Shown: positions 1 through 6,934 of the stretch, in pieces
How positions within the stretch are numbered: the stretch's first letter is position 1
How the letters are laid out: every line of letters starts with the position of its first letter
NCBI GenBank assembly: GCA_029240015.1
Contig: JARBTU010000051.1
Span: forward strand, 1-9,059
DNA: 9,059 nt
Reading direction: 5' to 3'
From: Oscillospiraceae bacterium
Lineage (GTDB): Bacteria > Bacillota > Clostridia > Oscillospirales > Ruminococcaceae
Position numbers and translations under genes: made by a program
The notes under the pieces: model-generated
What the model saw: only the letters and a program-made list of their open reading frames with translations
Database searches by the model: none
What the model was told of the DNA's origin: nothing

Positions 1-483
1 GATCAGGTAAACGACACAACAGCGAGTTTGGTCGTTGCACAGTTATTGTATCTTGAAGGTCAGGATCCTGAAAAGGATATCCATCTTTACATTAATAGTC
101 CCGGCGGTTCCATCACGGCAGGGATGGCTATTTATGATACGATGCAGTACATCAAATCGGATGTTTCAACCATTTGCATTGGTATGGCGGCCTCAATGGG
201 AGCGTTTTTGTTGTCAGCGGGAGCAAAAGGAAAAAGATTTGCTCTACCAAACAGCGAAATCATGATTCACCAGCCTTTGGGGGGAACTCAAGGTCAAGCT
301 ACTGATATTCAAATCCATGCGGAGAGAATTATCAGAATGAAAAAACACTTAAACAATATTCTTTCACAGAATACCGGCAAACCACTTGAGGTTATCGAAA
401 AAGATACGGAAAGAGATAACTTTATGTCAGCGCAGGATGCCGCAGCATATGGCTTGATTGATAAAGTAATATCCAAGAGATAA
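1..483 (+). CDS. clpP: ATP-dependent Clp protease proteolytic subunit ClpP (5' end missing)
   Basis: Serine peptidase that forms the double-heptamer proteolytic chamber of ClpXP/ClpCP in the cytoplasm; it degrades proteins fed in by an AAA+ unfoldase. The window opens in frame inside the gene (first residues DQVNDTTASLVVAQLL), so the true start lies upstream; the TTG at 28 is only an internal Leu codon. The 160 codons present hold the full catalytic triad, in window numbering: Ser65 in GMAASMGAF, His90 in MIHQPLGG and Asp139 in ERDNFM. Their spacing (25 and 49) equals that of E. coli and Bacillus ClpP, which implies that about 33 N-terminal residues are missing and a normal full length near 193. 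The INSPGGSITAGMAIYD segment is typical of the family. It ends at TAA, followed by a hairpin, with clpX 97 bp downstream. Identity is secure. Confidence 0.97.
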   Translation, partial: DQVNDTTASLVVAQLLYLEGQDPEKDIHLYINSPGGSITAGMAIYDTMQYIKSDVSTICIGMAASMGAFLLSAGAKGKRFALPNSEIMIHQPLGGTQGQATDIQIHAERIIRMKKHLNNILSQNTGKPLEVIEKDTERDNFMSAQDAAAYGLIDKVISKR

Positions 484-517
484 CTAAAAAAGCAGTACTA
501 AAAGCGATTTAAAGCAT

Positions 518-548
518 ACCTCCCTTGTATAAGGGAGGTTGTTGTGTA
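518..548 (+). terminator. Hairpin terminator after clpP
   Basis: A perfect 9-bp stem (ACCTCCCTT 518-526 with AAGGGAGGT 531-539) closes a 4-nt loop and is followed by a T-rich but interrupted tail (TGTTGTGT). It lies 34 bp after the clpP stop. The imperfect tail suggests partial termination, allowing some read-through into clpX. Confidence 0.65.
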
Positions 549-552
549 TAAT
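525..552 (+). promoter_or_regulatory. Candidate clpX promoter overlapping the clpP terminator
   Basis: A perfect -10 TATAAT (547-552) lies 16 bp after a weak -35 TTGTAT (525-530, 3 of 6 matches). Transcription would start near 559, giving a leader of about 22 nt. The -35 sits in the loop and 3' arm of the clpP terminator hairpin. The call rests mainly on the -10 box. Confidence 0.4.
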
Positions 553-580
553 GAATTTTGTCATAATGATGGAGGTTTAA

Positions 581-1906
581 ATGGCTGGATATGATGAAAA
601 AGGCGCTCCAAGATGCTGCTTCTGCGGGAAAATGGAGCATCAGGTAGCACGTATGCTATATGGCAGCGGTGCTTATATATGCGATGAATGCGTTGAACTT
701 TGTTATCAGATGCTGGTGAACGAAGGGACGATATTGGAAAGTCCAAAATCGAGTTCAAAATATAAAAAGACATCAGATGAGGATACGCCAATTTTAAAAC
801 CATCCGAAATGAAGTCGATTCTCGACCAGTATGTAATTGGGCAGGACGATGCAAAAGTTGCCTTGTCGGTTGCGGTCTATAATCATTATAAGCGTATTTT
901 TTATGGAAACGAAAGTGACGTTGAACTGCAAAAGAGCAACGTCTTGCTGTTGGGCCCCACCGGTGTGGGCAAAACGCTATTGGCACAAACACTGGCAAAG
1001 CTTTTAAATGTTCCCTTTGCAATTGCCGATGCCACTACCCTTACAGAGGCCGGGTATGTCGGTGAGGATGTTGAGAATGTTCTGGTAAGGCTGATTCAGG
1101 CTGCCGATTATGACGTCGAAGCCGCTGAGCATGGAATCATTTATATCGACGAGATTGACAAAATAACCAGAAAATCTGAAAATACGTCGATTACGAGAGA
1201 TGTAAGCGGTGAGGGCGTTCAGCAGTCTTTGCTGAAGATTTTGGAAGGAACTTTGTCCAACGTTCCTCCTCAGGGAGGAAGAAAACATCCGAATCAGGAG
1301 TTTATTCAGATTGATACAAGGAATATTCTGTTTATCTGTGGCGGAGCGTTTGACGGAATCGAAAAGATGGTGAACAAGCGCATGGGCTCGGGTTCTCTTG
1401 GGTTCGGAGCAAAAATCAAAAACACAGCCCAGGCAGAAATGTCCAATTTGATTAAAAATGTGATTCCGCATGACTTAGTCAAATTCGGGTTGATTCCGGA
1501 GCTTGTGGGTCGTTTGCCAATTATCACATCATTAAGTGAGCTGGATGAAAAATCGTTAGTCAGAATTTTAACAGAACCCAAAAATGCGTTGATTAAACAA
1601 TATAAAAGCTTGTTTAAAATGGATAATGTGGAACTTGAGTTTACGCAAGACGCATTGGAAGCGGTTGCAATCAAAGCGATTGAGCGGAAAACAGGAGCAA
1701 GAGGTCTGCGAGGGATTATCGAAGACGTGTTAGGCTCGTTGATGTTTGAAGTACCAACCGATTATACAATCGAAAAAGTGATTATAGACAAAGATGCGGT
1801 TGAAGGAAGCAAGAGCCCCGAACTGATAAGAAACAAGTTGCGCAAATCACTTCAGATGGTTATGCCGAAACAAATCGGAAGAGGAAGAAATTCCACCGCT
1901 GTTTAA
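581..1906 (+). CDS. clpX: ATP-dependent Clp protease ATP-binding subunit ClpX
   Basis: AAA+ unfoldase that recognises tagged or adaptor-delivered proteins, unfolds them with ATP and threads them into ClpP. The protein has 441 residues. In order: an N-terminal zinc-binding domain with C12-x2-C15-x18-C34-x2-C37; Walker A GPTGVGKT at 125-132; pore loop GYVG at 158-161; Walker B IIYIDE at 186-191; the ClpP-docking loop as LGF at 273-275 (IGF in E. coli); an arginine in ELVGRLP (R311); and sensor-2 GARGLR at 372-377. The ATG at 581 follows GGAGG (571-575) by 5 nt. It lies directly after clpP, the usual arrangement for the partner subunits. All key motifs are intact, so it should be functional. Confidence 0.98.
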   Translation: MAGYDEKGAPRCCFCGKMEHQVARMLYGSGAYICDECVELCYQMLVNEGTILESPKSSSKYKKTSDEDTPILKPSEMKSILDQYVIGQDDAKVALSVAVYNHYKRIFYGNESDVELQKSNVLLLGPTGVGKTLLAQTLAKLLNVPFAIADATTLTEAGYVGEDVENVLVRLIQAADYDVEAAEHGIIYIDEIDKITRKSENTSITRDVSGEGVQQSLLKILEGTLSNVPPQGGRKHPNQEFIQIDTRNILFICGGAFDGIEKMVNKRMGSGSLGFGAKIKNTAQAEMSNLIKNVIPHDLVKFGLIPELVGRLPIITSLSELDEKSLVRILTEPKNALIKQYKSLFKMDNVELEFTQDALEAVAIKAIERKTGARGLRGIIEDVLGSLMFEVPTDYTIEKVIIDKDAVEGSKSPELIRNKLRKSLQMVMPKQIGRGRNSTAV

Positions 1907-1916
1907 TAATGTTTTT

Positions 1917-1950
1917 AAACCTCACTAAATATTGGTTTAGTGAGGTTTAT
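1917..1950 (+). terminator. Strong hairpin terminator after clpX
   Basis: A perfect 13-bp stem (AAACCTCACTAAA 1917-1929 with its complement at 1936-1948) has a 6-nt loop and begins 10 bp after the clpX stop. The T-rich part is the end of the 3' arm (GGTTTATTGATT). It separates clpX from the lon transcription unit. Confidence 0.8.
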
Positions 1951-1971
1951 TGATTAAATACGAGATATATC

Positions 1972-2000
1972 TTGTAAAATCGACTATAAAAATATATAAT
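1972..2000 (+). promoter_or_regulatory. Sigma-A type promoter of lon
   Basis: The -35 TTGTAA (1972-1977) and a perfect -10 TATAAT (1995-2000) are separated by exactly 17 bp in a very AT-rich gap. The predicted start near 2007 leaves a leader of about 60 nt before the lon ATG. I see no CtsR heptad repeat or CIRCE element around it, so heat-shock control is not visible here. Confidence 0.7.
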
Positions 2001-2054
2001 ATAATTAACAGCAATAGAAAAACACAACTTAATTGATATAGATTTTTGGGGATT

Positions 2055-2060
2055 AAGGAG
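2055..2060 (+). promoter_or_regulatory. Ribosome binding site that fixes the lon start
   Basis: AAGGAG lies 6 nt before the ATG at 2067. An in-frame TTG at 2046 sits upstream of this site and has no site of its own, so the ATG is the start. Confidence 0.8.
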
Positions 2061-2066
2061 AAAAAA

Positions 2067-4502
2067 ATGGAACAAAAGAAAATGAAAAAGACGCAAGTAG
2101 TTATTCCTACTCTCGCAATGAGAGGACTTGTTCTTTTTCCCAACATGGTGCTGCATTTCGATGTTGGAAGAGAAAAGTCCATACTTGCTTTAAACGCCGC
2201 CATGAAAGGCGATAGAAAGATTTTTTTGACTGCACAAAAAGATATGGACGTGGACGAGCCTTTGATGAATGATTTATATACCATCGGGGTCGTGGCTGAA
2301 ATAAAACAGCTTCTTAAGGTTTCAAAAGATACATTCAGAGTTTTGGTTGAAGGCCTTTATAAGGCGAAAATCGAAAGTTTATACAGCGTGGAGCCATATC
2401 TCGAAGCAGAAATCACAAAAGTTCCTATGGCAGTGAGAAAAGTTTCAGAAAGCATGGAAGTGCAGGCACTTGTTCGTTCAGCACAGCAGGTCTTTGACTA
2501 TTATGCCACTGTAGTGCCAAAAATGCCAAACGAAATACTGGACTCGGTCTTGTTGGAAAAAGACCCGTACGAGCTTTTTGATAAGATTGTCCAGAACATT
2601 CTGCTTCCATATGCGGACAAGCAAAAGCTTTTGGAAACCAAAGGAATCAAAAATCAGCTCAAAACGCTGATTGAACTGATTGCAAAAGAAAGCGAGCTTT
2701 TAAAGCTTGAAAATGATATTTTCAATGAAGTAAAAGAAAAAATGGACAAGAACCAACGGGATTATTTCTTGCGTGAGCAATTGAAGCTAATCTCCGAGCA
2801 GCTTGGAGAAAGCGAAAACGTTCAAGACGAAGCAGTTGATTTTTCGGAGCAGGTCGAAGCTATTAAAAATATATCCGAAGAATCAAGAGAGAAGCTCATG
2901 AAAGAGTGTGAAAGACTTTATAAAATGCCGCCAAGTTCACACGAGGCAAACGTTGTACGCTCTTATCTTGAGAGCTGTATCGACCTTCCGTGGGACAGTT
3001 TCACAAAAGACAAAACAGATATAAACAGGGCAAAAAGGGTCTTGGACAGAGACCATTTTGGCATGGATAAAGTTAAAGACAGGATTTTAGAAAGTGTCGC
3101 AGTCAGAAAGCTTTCGCCGAACATTAAAGGGCAGATTCTATGCCTTGTGGGCCCTCCGGGTGTGGGAAAAACCTCCATCGCCAAGGCGGTTGCAGAGGCT
3201 TTGGGTAGGAGATATACAAGGATTTCTCTTGGCGGAGTTCGGGATGAATCAGACATAAGAGGACATAGAAAGACTTATATAGGAGCGATGCCGGGCAGGA
3301 TTATTGCCGCAATCAAGCAGGCGAAATCAAGAAATCCGCTGATTTTGCTGGACGAGATCGACAAGATGGGTTCCGATTTTAAAGGAGACCCTTCCTCGGC
3401 AATGCTTGAAGTATTAGACAGTGAGCAAAATATGGCGTTTAGGGATCACTATATCGAAGTTCCGTTTGATTTAAGTGATGTGTTGTTTATTACTACAGCG
3501 AACACGCTTGGCACGATTCCAACACCACTGCTGGACAGAATGGAAGTAATCGAACTTTCAAGCTATACAAGAGAAGAAAAGTTTAACATAGTGAAAAAAC
3601 ATTTACTTAAAAAACAGTTTATAAAGCACGGCTTATCCAGTAAGAATTTTAAGGTTAGTGACGATGCGCTATATGATTTGATTGACCATTACACAAGAGA
3701 AGCCGGCGTCAGAAAGCTTGAGAGAAGTATTGCAACTTTGTGTAGAAAAGCGGCAAAAAAAGTTGCTATGAACAGCGAAGAGAAGGTTATGATCACAGCT
3801 TCTAATATGTCAGAATACTTAGGACCTCAAAAATATCGAACAGAATCAATCGGCGAAACGGATGAGGTTGGGGTTGTAAACGGTCTTGCATGGACCTCTG
3901 TCGGCGGCGAAACAATGCAGGTGGAGGTTTCGGTTCTGGATGGGACGGGCAGGCTGGAGCTGACGGGAAATCTTGGTGATGTAATGAAAGAATCTGCAAG
4001 AACAGCAGTAAGCTTCGTCAGAAGTATTGCAAGCGAATATGGGATAGATAAGGATTTTTATAAAACAAAAGACATACATATCCACGTTCCGGAAGGAGCT
4101 GTTCCAAAAGATGGACCTTCCGCGGGTGTTACACTTGTCACGGCTCTTGTTTCAGCGCTTTCGGGTTCCCCTGTTAAACGTGATGTGGCGATGACGGGAG
4201 AAGTCACGTTGAGGGGAAGAGTGTTGGCGATTGGCGGGCTCAAAGAAAAAACAATGGCAGCATATCGTGCAGGAGTCAAAACGGTATTCATTCCAAAAGA
4301 GAACAAACCGGATTTGGCTGACTTTGATCAGATTATTTTAGATGCAGTGGATTTTGTTCCGGTAAACCACGTAGATAAAGTCATTAGACAAGCGCTTTTA
4401 CCTAAAGACGAAAGTGCCAGTTTTGAATTTGAAAAAGGACATGTGGAAATCATCCCGTCTCATCCGTCGGATGAGCACAGTTCTAAAATCATTCCATGCT
4501 GA
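2067..4502 (+). CDS. lon: ATP-dependent Lon protease (LonA type, S16 family)
   Basis: Cytoplasmic hexameric protease with the ATPase and peptidase in one chain; it degrades misfolded and some regulatory proteins. The protein has 811 residues. The N-terminal substrate-binding domain begins at about residue 10 (IPTLAMRGLVLFPNMV), followed by a charged helical segment. The AAA+ module has Walker A GPPGVGKT (362-369) and Walker B LILLDE (425-430). The C-terminal peptidase has catalytic Ser685 in DGPSAG and Lys728 in GGLKEK, 43 residues apart as in E. coli Lon (679/722). There is no membrane segment, so it is not LonB. It is about 30 residues longer than typical LonA (774-784); much of this is a polar tail after KVIRQALLPKDE that ends in Cys. 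engB starts 19 bp later, so the two are probably co-transcribed. Confidence 0.98.
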   Translation: MEQKKMKKTQVVIPTLAMRGLVLFPNMVLHFDVGREKSILALNAAMKGDRKIFLTAQKDMDVDEPLMNDLYTIGVVAEIKQLLKVSKDTFRVLVEGLYKAKIESLYSVEPYLEAEITKVPMAVRKVSESMEVQALVRSAQQVFDYYATVVPKMPNEILDSVLLEKDPYELFDKIVQNILLPYADKQKLLETKGIKNQLKTLIELIAKESELLKLENDIFNEVKEKMDKNQRDYFLREQLKLISEQLGESENVQDEAVDFSEQVEAIKNISEESREKLMKECERLYKMPPSSHEANVVRSYLESCIDLPWDSFTKDKTDINRAKRVLDRDHFGMDKVKDRILESVAVRKLSPNIKGQILCLVGPPGVGKTSIAKAVAEALGRRYTRISLGGVRDESDIRGHRKTYIGAMPGRIIAAIKQAKSRNPLILLDEIDKMGSDFKGDPSSAMLEVLDSEQNMAFRDHYIEVPFDLSDVLFITTANTLGTIPTPLLDRMEVIELSSYTREEKFNIVKKHLLKKQFIKHGLSSKNFKVSDDALYDLIDHYTREAGVRKLERSIATLCRKAAKKVAMNSEEKVMITASNMSEYLGPQKYRTESIGETDEVGVVNGLAWTSVGGETMQVEVSVLDGTGRLELTGNLGDVMKESARTAVSFVRSIASEYGIDKDFYKTKDIHIHVPEGAVPKDGPSAGVTLVTALVSALSGSPVKRDVAMTGEVTLRGRVLAIGGLKEKTMAAYRAGVKTVFIPKENKPDLADFDQIILDAVDFVPVNHVDKVIRQALLPKDESASFEFEKGHVEIIPSHPSDEHSSKIIPC
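4459..4475. repeat. Perfect 17-bp inverted repeat in the 3' end of lon
   Basis: CTCATCCG (4459-4466), one central T, then CGGATGAG (4468-4475). It falls in the non-conserved C-terminal tail of lon (codons for SHPSDEH), 46 bp before the engB ATG. In RNA it would fold as a GC-rich stem of about 7 bp with a 3-nt loop. No T-run follows, so it is not a terminator. Confidence 0.6.
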
Positions 4503-4521
4503 GAAAGGGGAGAACCCTAAC

Positions 4522-5106
4522 ATGAATTTTAATACAGCAGAGTTTTTGACTTCTTATGGCTTGTTAGAGCAGATTCCTCCATCAGAACAGGTAGAAATTG
4601 CTTTTTCGGGGCGCTCTAATGTAGGAAAGAGTTCACTTATCAACAAACTCTTGAATCGGAAATCGCTTGCACGCGTGAGCGCGATGCCGGGGAAAACTAT
4701 CACTATCAATTTTTATAAAGTTGATGAATCTCGGTTTGTTGACCTTCCGGGCTATGGATACGCAAAGGTTGCAAAAACCGAAAAACAGCGTTGGTCCGAA
4801 CTAATTGAAGGATATTTTAATGACGATCGAAACCTTGGGCTGGTGGTTCAGTTGGTGGATATCAGGCATGCGCCAACTAAGCTTGACATAGATATGATTA
4901 ACTATTTGATTACGATAGAAATGCCGTTTATTGTGGTGCTAACTAAGTCGGATAAGCTTACAAAAAATCAACAAGCCAAAAGGGTTGAAGAGTTAAAAAA
5001 AGAGATTCCATATGGAGAAGAGGTTACAATGCTTGCGGTCTCTTCTGAAAAAGGGGATGGAATACAAGAGCTCAAGAATATTATTACAGAAGTTTGTGAA
5101 GATTAA
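4522..5106 (+). CDS. engB: Ribosome biogenesis GTP-binding protein EngB (YsxC/YihA)
   Basis: Small TRAFAC-class GTPase needed for late assembly of the 50S ribosomal subunit in bacteria. The protein has 194 residues, matching the family (about 195). G1/P-loop GRSNVGKSS at 30-38; switch I/G2 in AMPGKTITINF (T59 or T61); G3 DLPGYG from D74; G4 TKSDK at 141-145; G5 VSSEKG at 173-178. I chose the ATG at 4522 because it follows GGGGAG (4507-4512) by 9 nt and gives the normal length. The frame stays open upstream into lon (GTG at 4414), but that would add 36 unrelated residues. The neighbourhood lon-engB is widespread in Firmicutes. lysA follows after 26 bp. Confidence 0.97.
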   Translation: MNFNTAEFLTSYGLLEQIPPSEQVEIAFSGRSNVGKSSLINKLLNRKSLARVSAMPGKTITINFYKVDESRFVDLPGYGYAKVAKTEKQRWSELIEGYFNDDRNLGLVVQLVDIRHAPTKLDIDMINYLITIEMPFIVVLTKSDKLTKNQQAKRVEELKKEIPYGEEVTMLAVSSEKGDGIQELKNIITEVCED

Positions 5107-5117
5107 AGATTCACAAA
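5093..5117. repeat. Inverted repeat across the engB stop, just before the lysA ribosome binding site
   Basis: TTTGTGAA (5093-5100) and TTCACAAA (5110-5117) are perfect complements separated by 9 nt, and the loop contains the engB stop codon. The 3' arm ends 4 nt before the lysA GGAGG (5122-5126). There is no following T-run. It could be an RNA hairpin at the junction or a protein-binding dyad; the sequence does not decide. Confidence 0.55.
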
Positions 5118-5132
5118 AATTGGAGGTTATTT

Positions 5133-6431
5133 ATGTTTGTTTCAGAGAATTTAGACGTGAATCCAAGTGGGCACCTTACAGTAGGAGGAGTTGATACCGT
5201 CGATATCGTAAAGGAATATGGCACTCCGCTTTATGTGATGGATGAAGGTTTGATTCGAAAGAATTGCCAATCTTTTAAAAAGTCTATCGATATGTATTAT
5301 GGCGGAAAAGGCTTGGCATGCTATGCCAGCAAAGCTTTTTGCTGTAAAGAGATGCACCGCATCATTAAGGATGAGGGGCTTGGAATTGATGTTGTTTCGA
5401 TTGGAGAGCTTTATACAGCGATGAGCATTGATTTTCCTGCCGAAAAAATATGTTTCCACGGGAACAACAAAACGTCTGAAGAACTGAAAACTGCCCTTGA
5501 GTACGGAGTGGGCAATATCGTAGTGGATAACTTGACCGAGCTTGAGACGCTAAACAGCCTTGCGCTTTCGTTTGGCAAAAGAGCGAGCATTATGTTCAGA
5601 ATCAAACCGGGAATTGATGCACATACACACGACTTTATTATGACAGGGCAAATTGACTCTAAGTTTGGTTTGGCGCTGGAAACAGGAGAAGCCTTTGAAG
5701 CAGTGAAAAAAGCTGTCTCTATGGAAGGAATCCTTCTTAAAGGACTTCATTGCCACATCGGGTCGCAAATTTTTGACATTGACCCGTTTGCGCTTGCGGC
5801 GCAGGTAATGATTGAGTTTATTGCAAAGATTAAGAAGGAAACGGGCTATGAAGTGCCACAGCTTAACTTGGGTGGTGGATTTGGCATTAAATATATTAAC
5901 GAAAATGACCCGGTTCCGTATGATAAATACATGGAAAAAGTCTCGATAAAAATTAAAGAGGCTTGTGAAGAATTAGACGTAAATCTTCCTTTTATCCTTA
6001 TTGAACCTGGGCGCTCCATAGCGGGACCTGCGGGGATTACGTTATATACGGTTGGGGCTGTCAAAACGATCCCGAATATCAGGACATACGTTTCCATTGA
6101 TGGGGGTATGACCGACAATCCAAGATATGCATTGTATCAGAGTACATATGAGGCTGTTGTTGCCAACAAAGCGGATAAACCTCGTGATACCAAGGTAACC
6201 ATAGCGGGAAAATGCTGTGAGAGTGGGGATCTGATAGGGGAGAATATGCCTATTCAGCAGGCAGAACCGGGCGATACCATAGCCATACTTGCGACGGGGG
6301 CATACAACTATTCAATGTCTTCCAACTATAACCGCATTCCAAAACCAGCGGTAGTGATGGTGAAAGACGGCAAAACCAGAATTGTGGTTAAAAAAGAGGA
6401 TTTAAACGATATCGTAAGAAACGATATCTAA
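5133..6431 (+). CDS. lysA: Diaminopimelate decarboxylase
   Basis: PLP-dependent fold-type III enzyme that converts meso-2,6-diaminopimelate to L-lysine and CO2, the last step of lysine synthesis. The protein has 432 residues, normal for the family. The PLP lysine is K67 in YASKAF; HIGSQ at 208-212 and GGGFG at 247-251 contact the cofactor; EPGRS is at 291-295; the active-site cysteine is C362 in CCESGD; the late Tyr motif GAYNYSMSSNYN includes Y391. CESGD and the EPGRS context fit LysA rather than ornithine/arginine decarboxylases. The ATG follows GGAGG (5122-5126) by 6 nt. It sits 26 bp after engB with no promoter or riboswitch in the gap, so it is probably transcribed with lon-engB, and a strong hairpin follows it. 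Confidence 0.96.
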   Translation: MFVSENLDVNPSGHLTVGGVDTVDIVKEYGTPLYVMDEGLIRKNCQSFKKSIDMYYGGKGLACYASKAFCCKEMHRIIKDEGLGIDVVSIGELYTAMSIDFPAEKICFHGNNKTSEELKTALEYGVGNIVVDNLTELETLNSLALSFGKRASIMFRIKPGIDAHTHDFIMTGQIDSKFGLALETGEAFEAVKKAVSMEGILLKGLHCHIGSQIFDIDPFALAAQVMIEFIAKIKKETGYEVPQLNLGGGFGIKYINENDPVPYDKYMEKVSIKIKEACEELDVNLPFILIEPGRSIAGPAGITLYTVGAVKTIPNIRTYVSIDGGMTDNPRYALYQSTYEAVVANKADKPRDTKVTIAGKCCESGDLIGENMPIQQAEPGDTIAILATGAYNYSMSSNYNRIPKPAVVMVKDGKTRIVVKKEDLNDIVRNDI

Positions 6432-6439
6432 TGAAATAG

Positions 6440-6498
6440 ATAAGCCAGAAAAGCAAAAAAAAGATAAGACTTTTGCTTTTCTGGCTTATTGTTGTTTA
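6440..6498 (+). terminator. Long-stem terminator after lysA
   Basis: A perfect 19-bp stem (6440-6458 with 6471-6489) has a 12-nt A-rich loop (6459-6470) and a short T-rich tail (TGTTGTTT). It begins 9 bp after the lysA stop and closes the lon-engB-lysA unit. The A-run in the 5' arm and loop would read as a T-run on the opposite strand, but no gene approaches from that side within the window. Confidence 0.85.
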
Positions 6499-6577
6499 TA
6501 TCGTTTTTGAATTGCTCACAATAGAGATAAGCTCTAGGAATAAGACGGAAAACTGCAGTCGAGTAACAACAGAACGG

Positions 6578-6606
6578 TTTACTTTTATATTGTAGTATGT
6601 TAAAAT
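6578..6606 (+). promoter_or_regulatory. Promoter of the TrpR-like gene, with an overlapping AT-rich dyad
   Basis: The -35 TTTACT (6578-6583, 4 of 6) and -10 TAAAAT (6601-6606) are 17 bp apart. An inverted repeat TTTTATATT (6583-6591) / AATATAAAA (6604-6612) with a 12-bp gap overlaps the -10 box. It could be an operator, possibly for autoregulation, but pure A/T dyads arise easily in such sequence. Confidence 0.55.
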
Positions 6607-6620
6607 ATAAAAAAAGATAT

Positions 6621-6626
6621 GGGAGG
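6621..6626 (+). promoter_or_regulatory. Ribosome binding site that selects a TTG start
   Basis: GGGAGG lies 8 nt before TTG 6635-6637. The in-frame GTG at 6626 overlaps this site and so cannot be the start. The next in-frame ATG (6656) lies 29 nt away, too far for this site to serve. Confidence 0.75.
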
Positions 6627-6634
6627 TGCCCGCT

Positions 6635-6934
6635 TTGAACAACAAGCTAAAAGATATGAACGTTGATTTTTTATTTAAAGCCATTTTGACCTTGAAAAAT
6701 GAGGATGAATGCTATAATTTTTTTGAAGATTTATGTACTGTGCCGGAGCTTAAGGCAATGTCACAGCGTTTGCATGTTGCCAAAATGTTGTCCGAAAAGA
6801 GAGTATACAGCGATATCGTGAATGAAACAGGCGCTTCTACAGCAACAATCAGTAGGGTAAATCGTTCCCTGAATTACGGAAGCGATGGCTACAGCATTGT
6901 TTTTGAAAGAATGGGACTTAAAAAAGATGAGTAG
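6635..6934 (+). CDS. TrpR-like DNA-binding protein, YerC/YecD family
   Basis: Small all-helical protein of 99 residues related in fold to the trp repressor; the YerC/YecD family is common in Firmicutes and its regulatory target is not established. The helix-turn-helix spans about residues 57-80 (VYSDIVNETG then ASTATISRVNRSLNYG), the hallmark of the family, preceded by a helix with VPELKAMSQRLHVAKML (36-52). Start is TTG 6635, chosen from the GGGAGG 8 nt upstream. It has its own promoter after the lysA terminator and overlaps the next gene by 8 nt, so the two are translationally coupled. Whether it binds tryptophan or any ligand cannot be told. I see no trp genes nearby, which argues against assuming tryptophan control. 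Confidence 0.88.
   Translation: MNNKLKDMNVDFLFKAILTLKNEDECYNFFEDLCTVPELKAMSQRLHVAKMLSEKRVYSDIVNETGASTATISRVNRSLNYGSDGYSIVFERMGLKKDE

Noticed and set aside
28..483. TTG at 28 as the start of clpP
   Set aside because: Conserved ClpP sequence continues in frame back to the first base of the window, so the gene is cut by the window edge.
561..1471. Long reverse-strand open frames opposite clpX
   Set aside because: They are antisense shadows of a clearly conserved gene, with low-complexity translations and no recognisable domain.
2046..2066. Upstream TTG start for lon
   Set aside because: The AAGGAG ribosome binding site lies downstream of it and fits the ATG at 2067.
1950..2066. CtsR or HrcA (CIRCE) heat-shock operators before lon or clpX
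   Set aside because: I looked for the CtsR heptad repeat and for TTAGCACTC/GAGTGCTAA and found neither. The GGTCAAA at the end of hslO is a lone half-site inside coding sequence.
4414..4521. engB starting at GTG 4414, overlapping lon
   Set aside because: It would add 36 residues without family support, while ATG 4522 has a good ribosome binding site and gives the usual length.
6490..6634. A small gene, riboswitch or T-box in the gap before the TrpR-like gene
   Set aside because: No start with a ribosome binding site, no T-box motif and no extended conserved structure are visible; only the promoter and AT-rich dyad are supported.
6885..6926. Methyltransferase starting at ATG 6885
   Set aside because: The extra 14 residues are just the neighbouring gene read in another frame; family proteins begin near SYTYFAQHYD.
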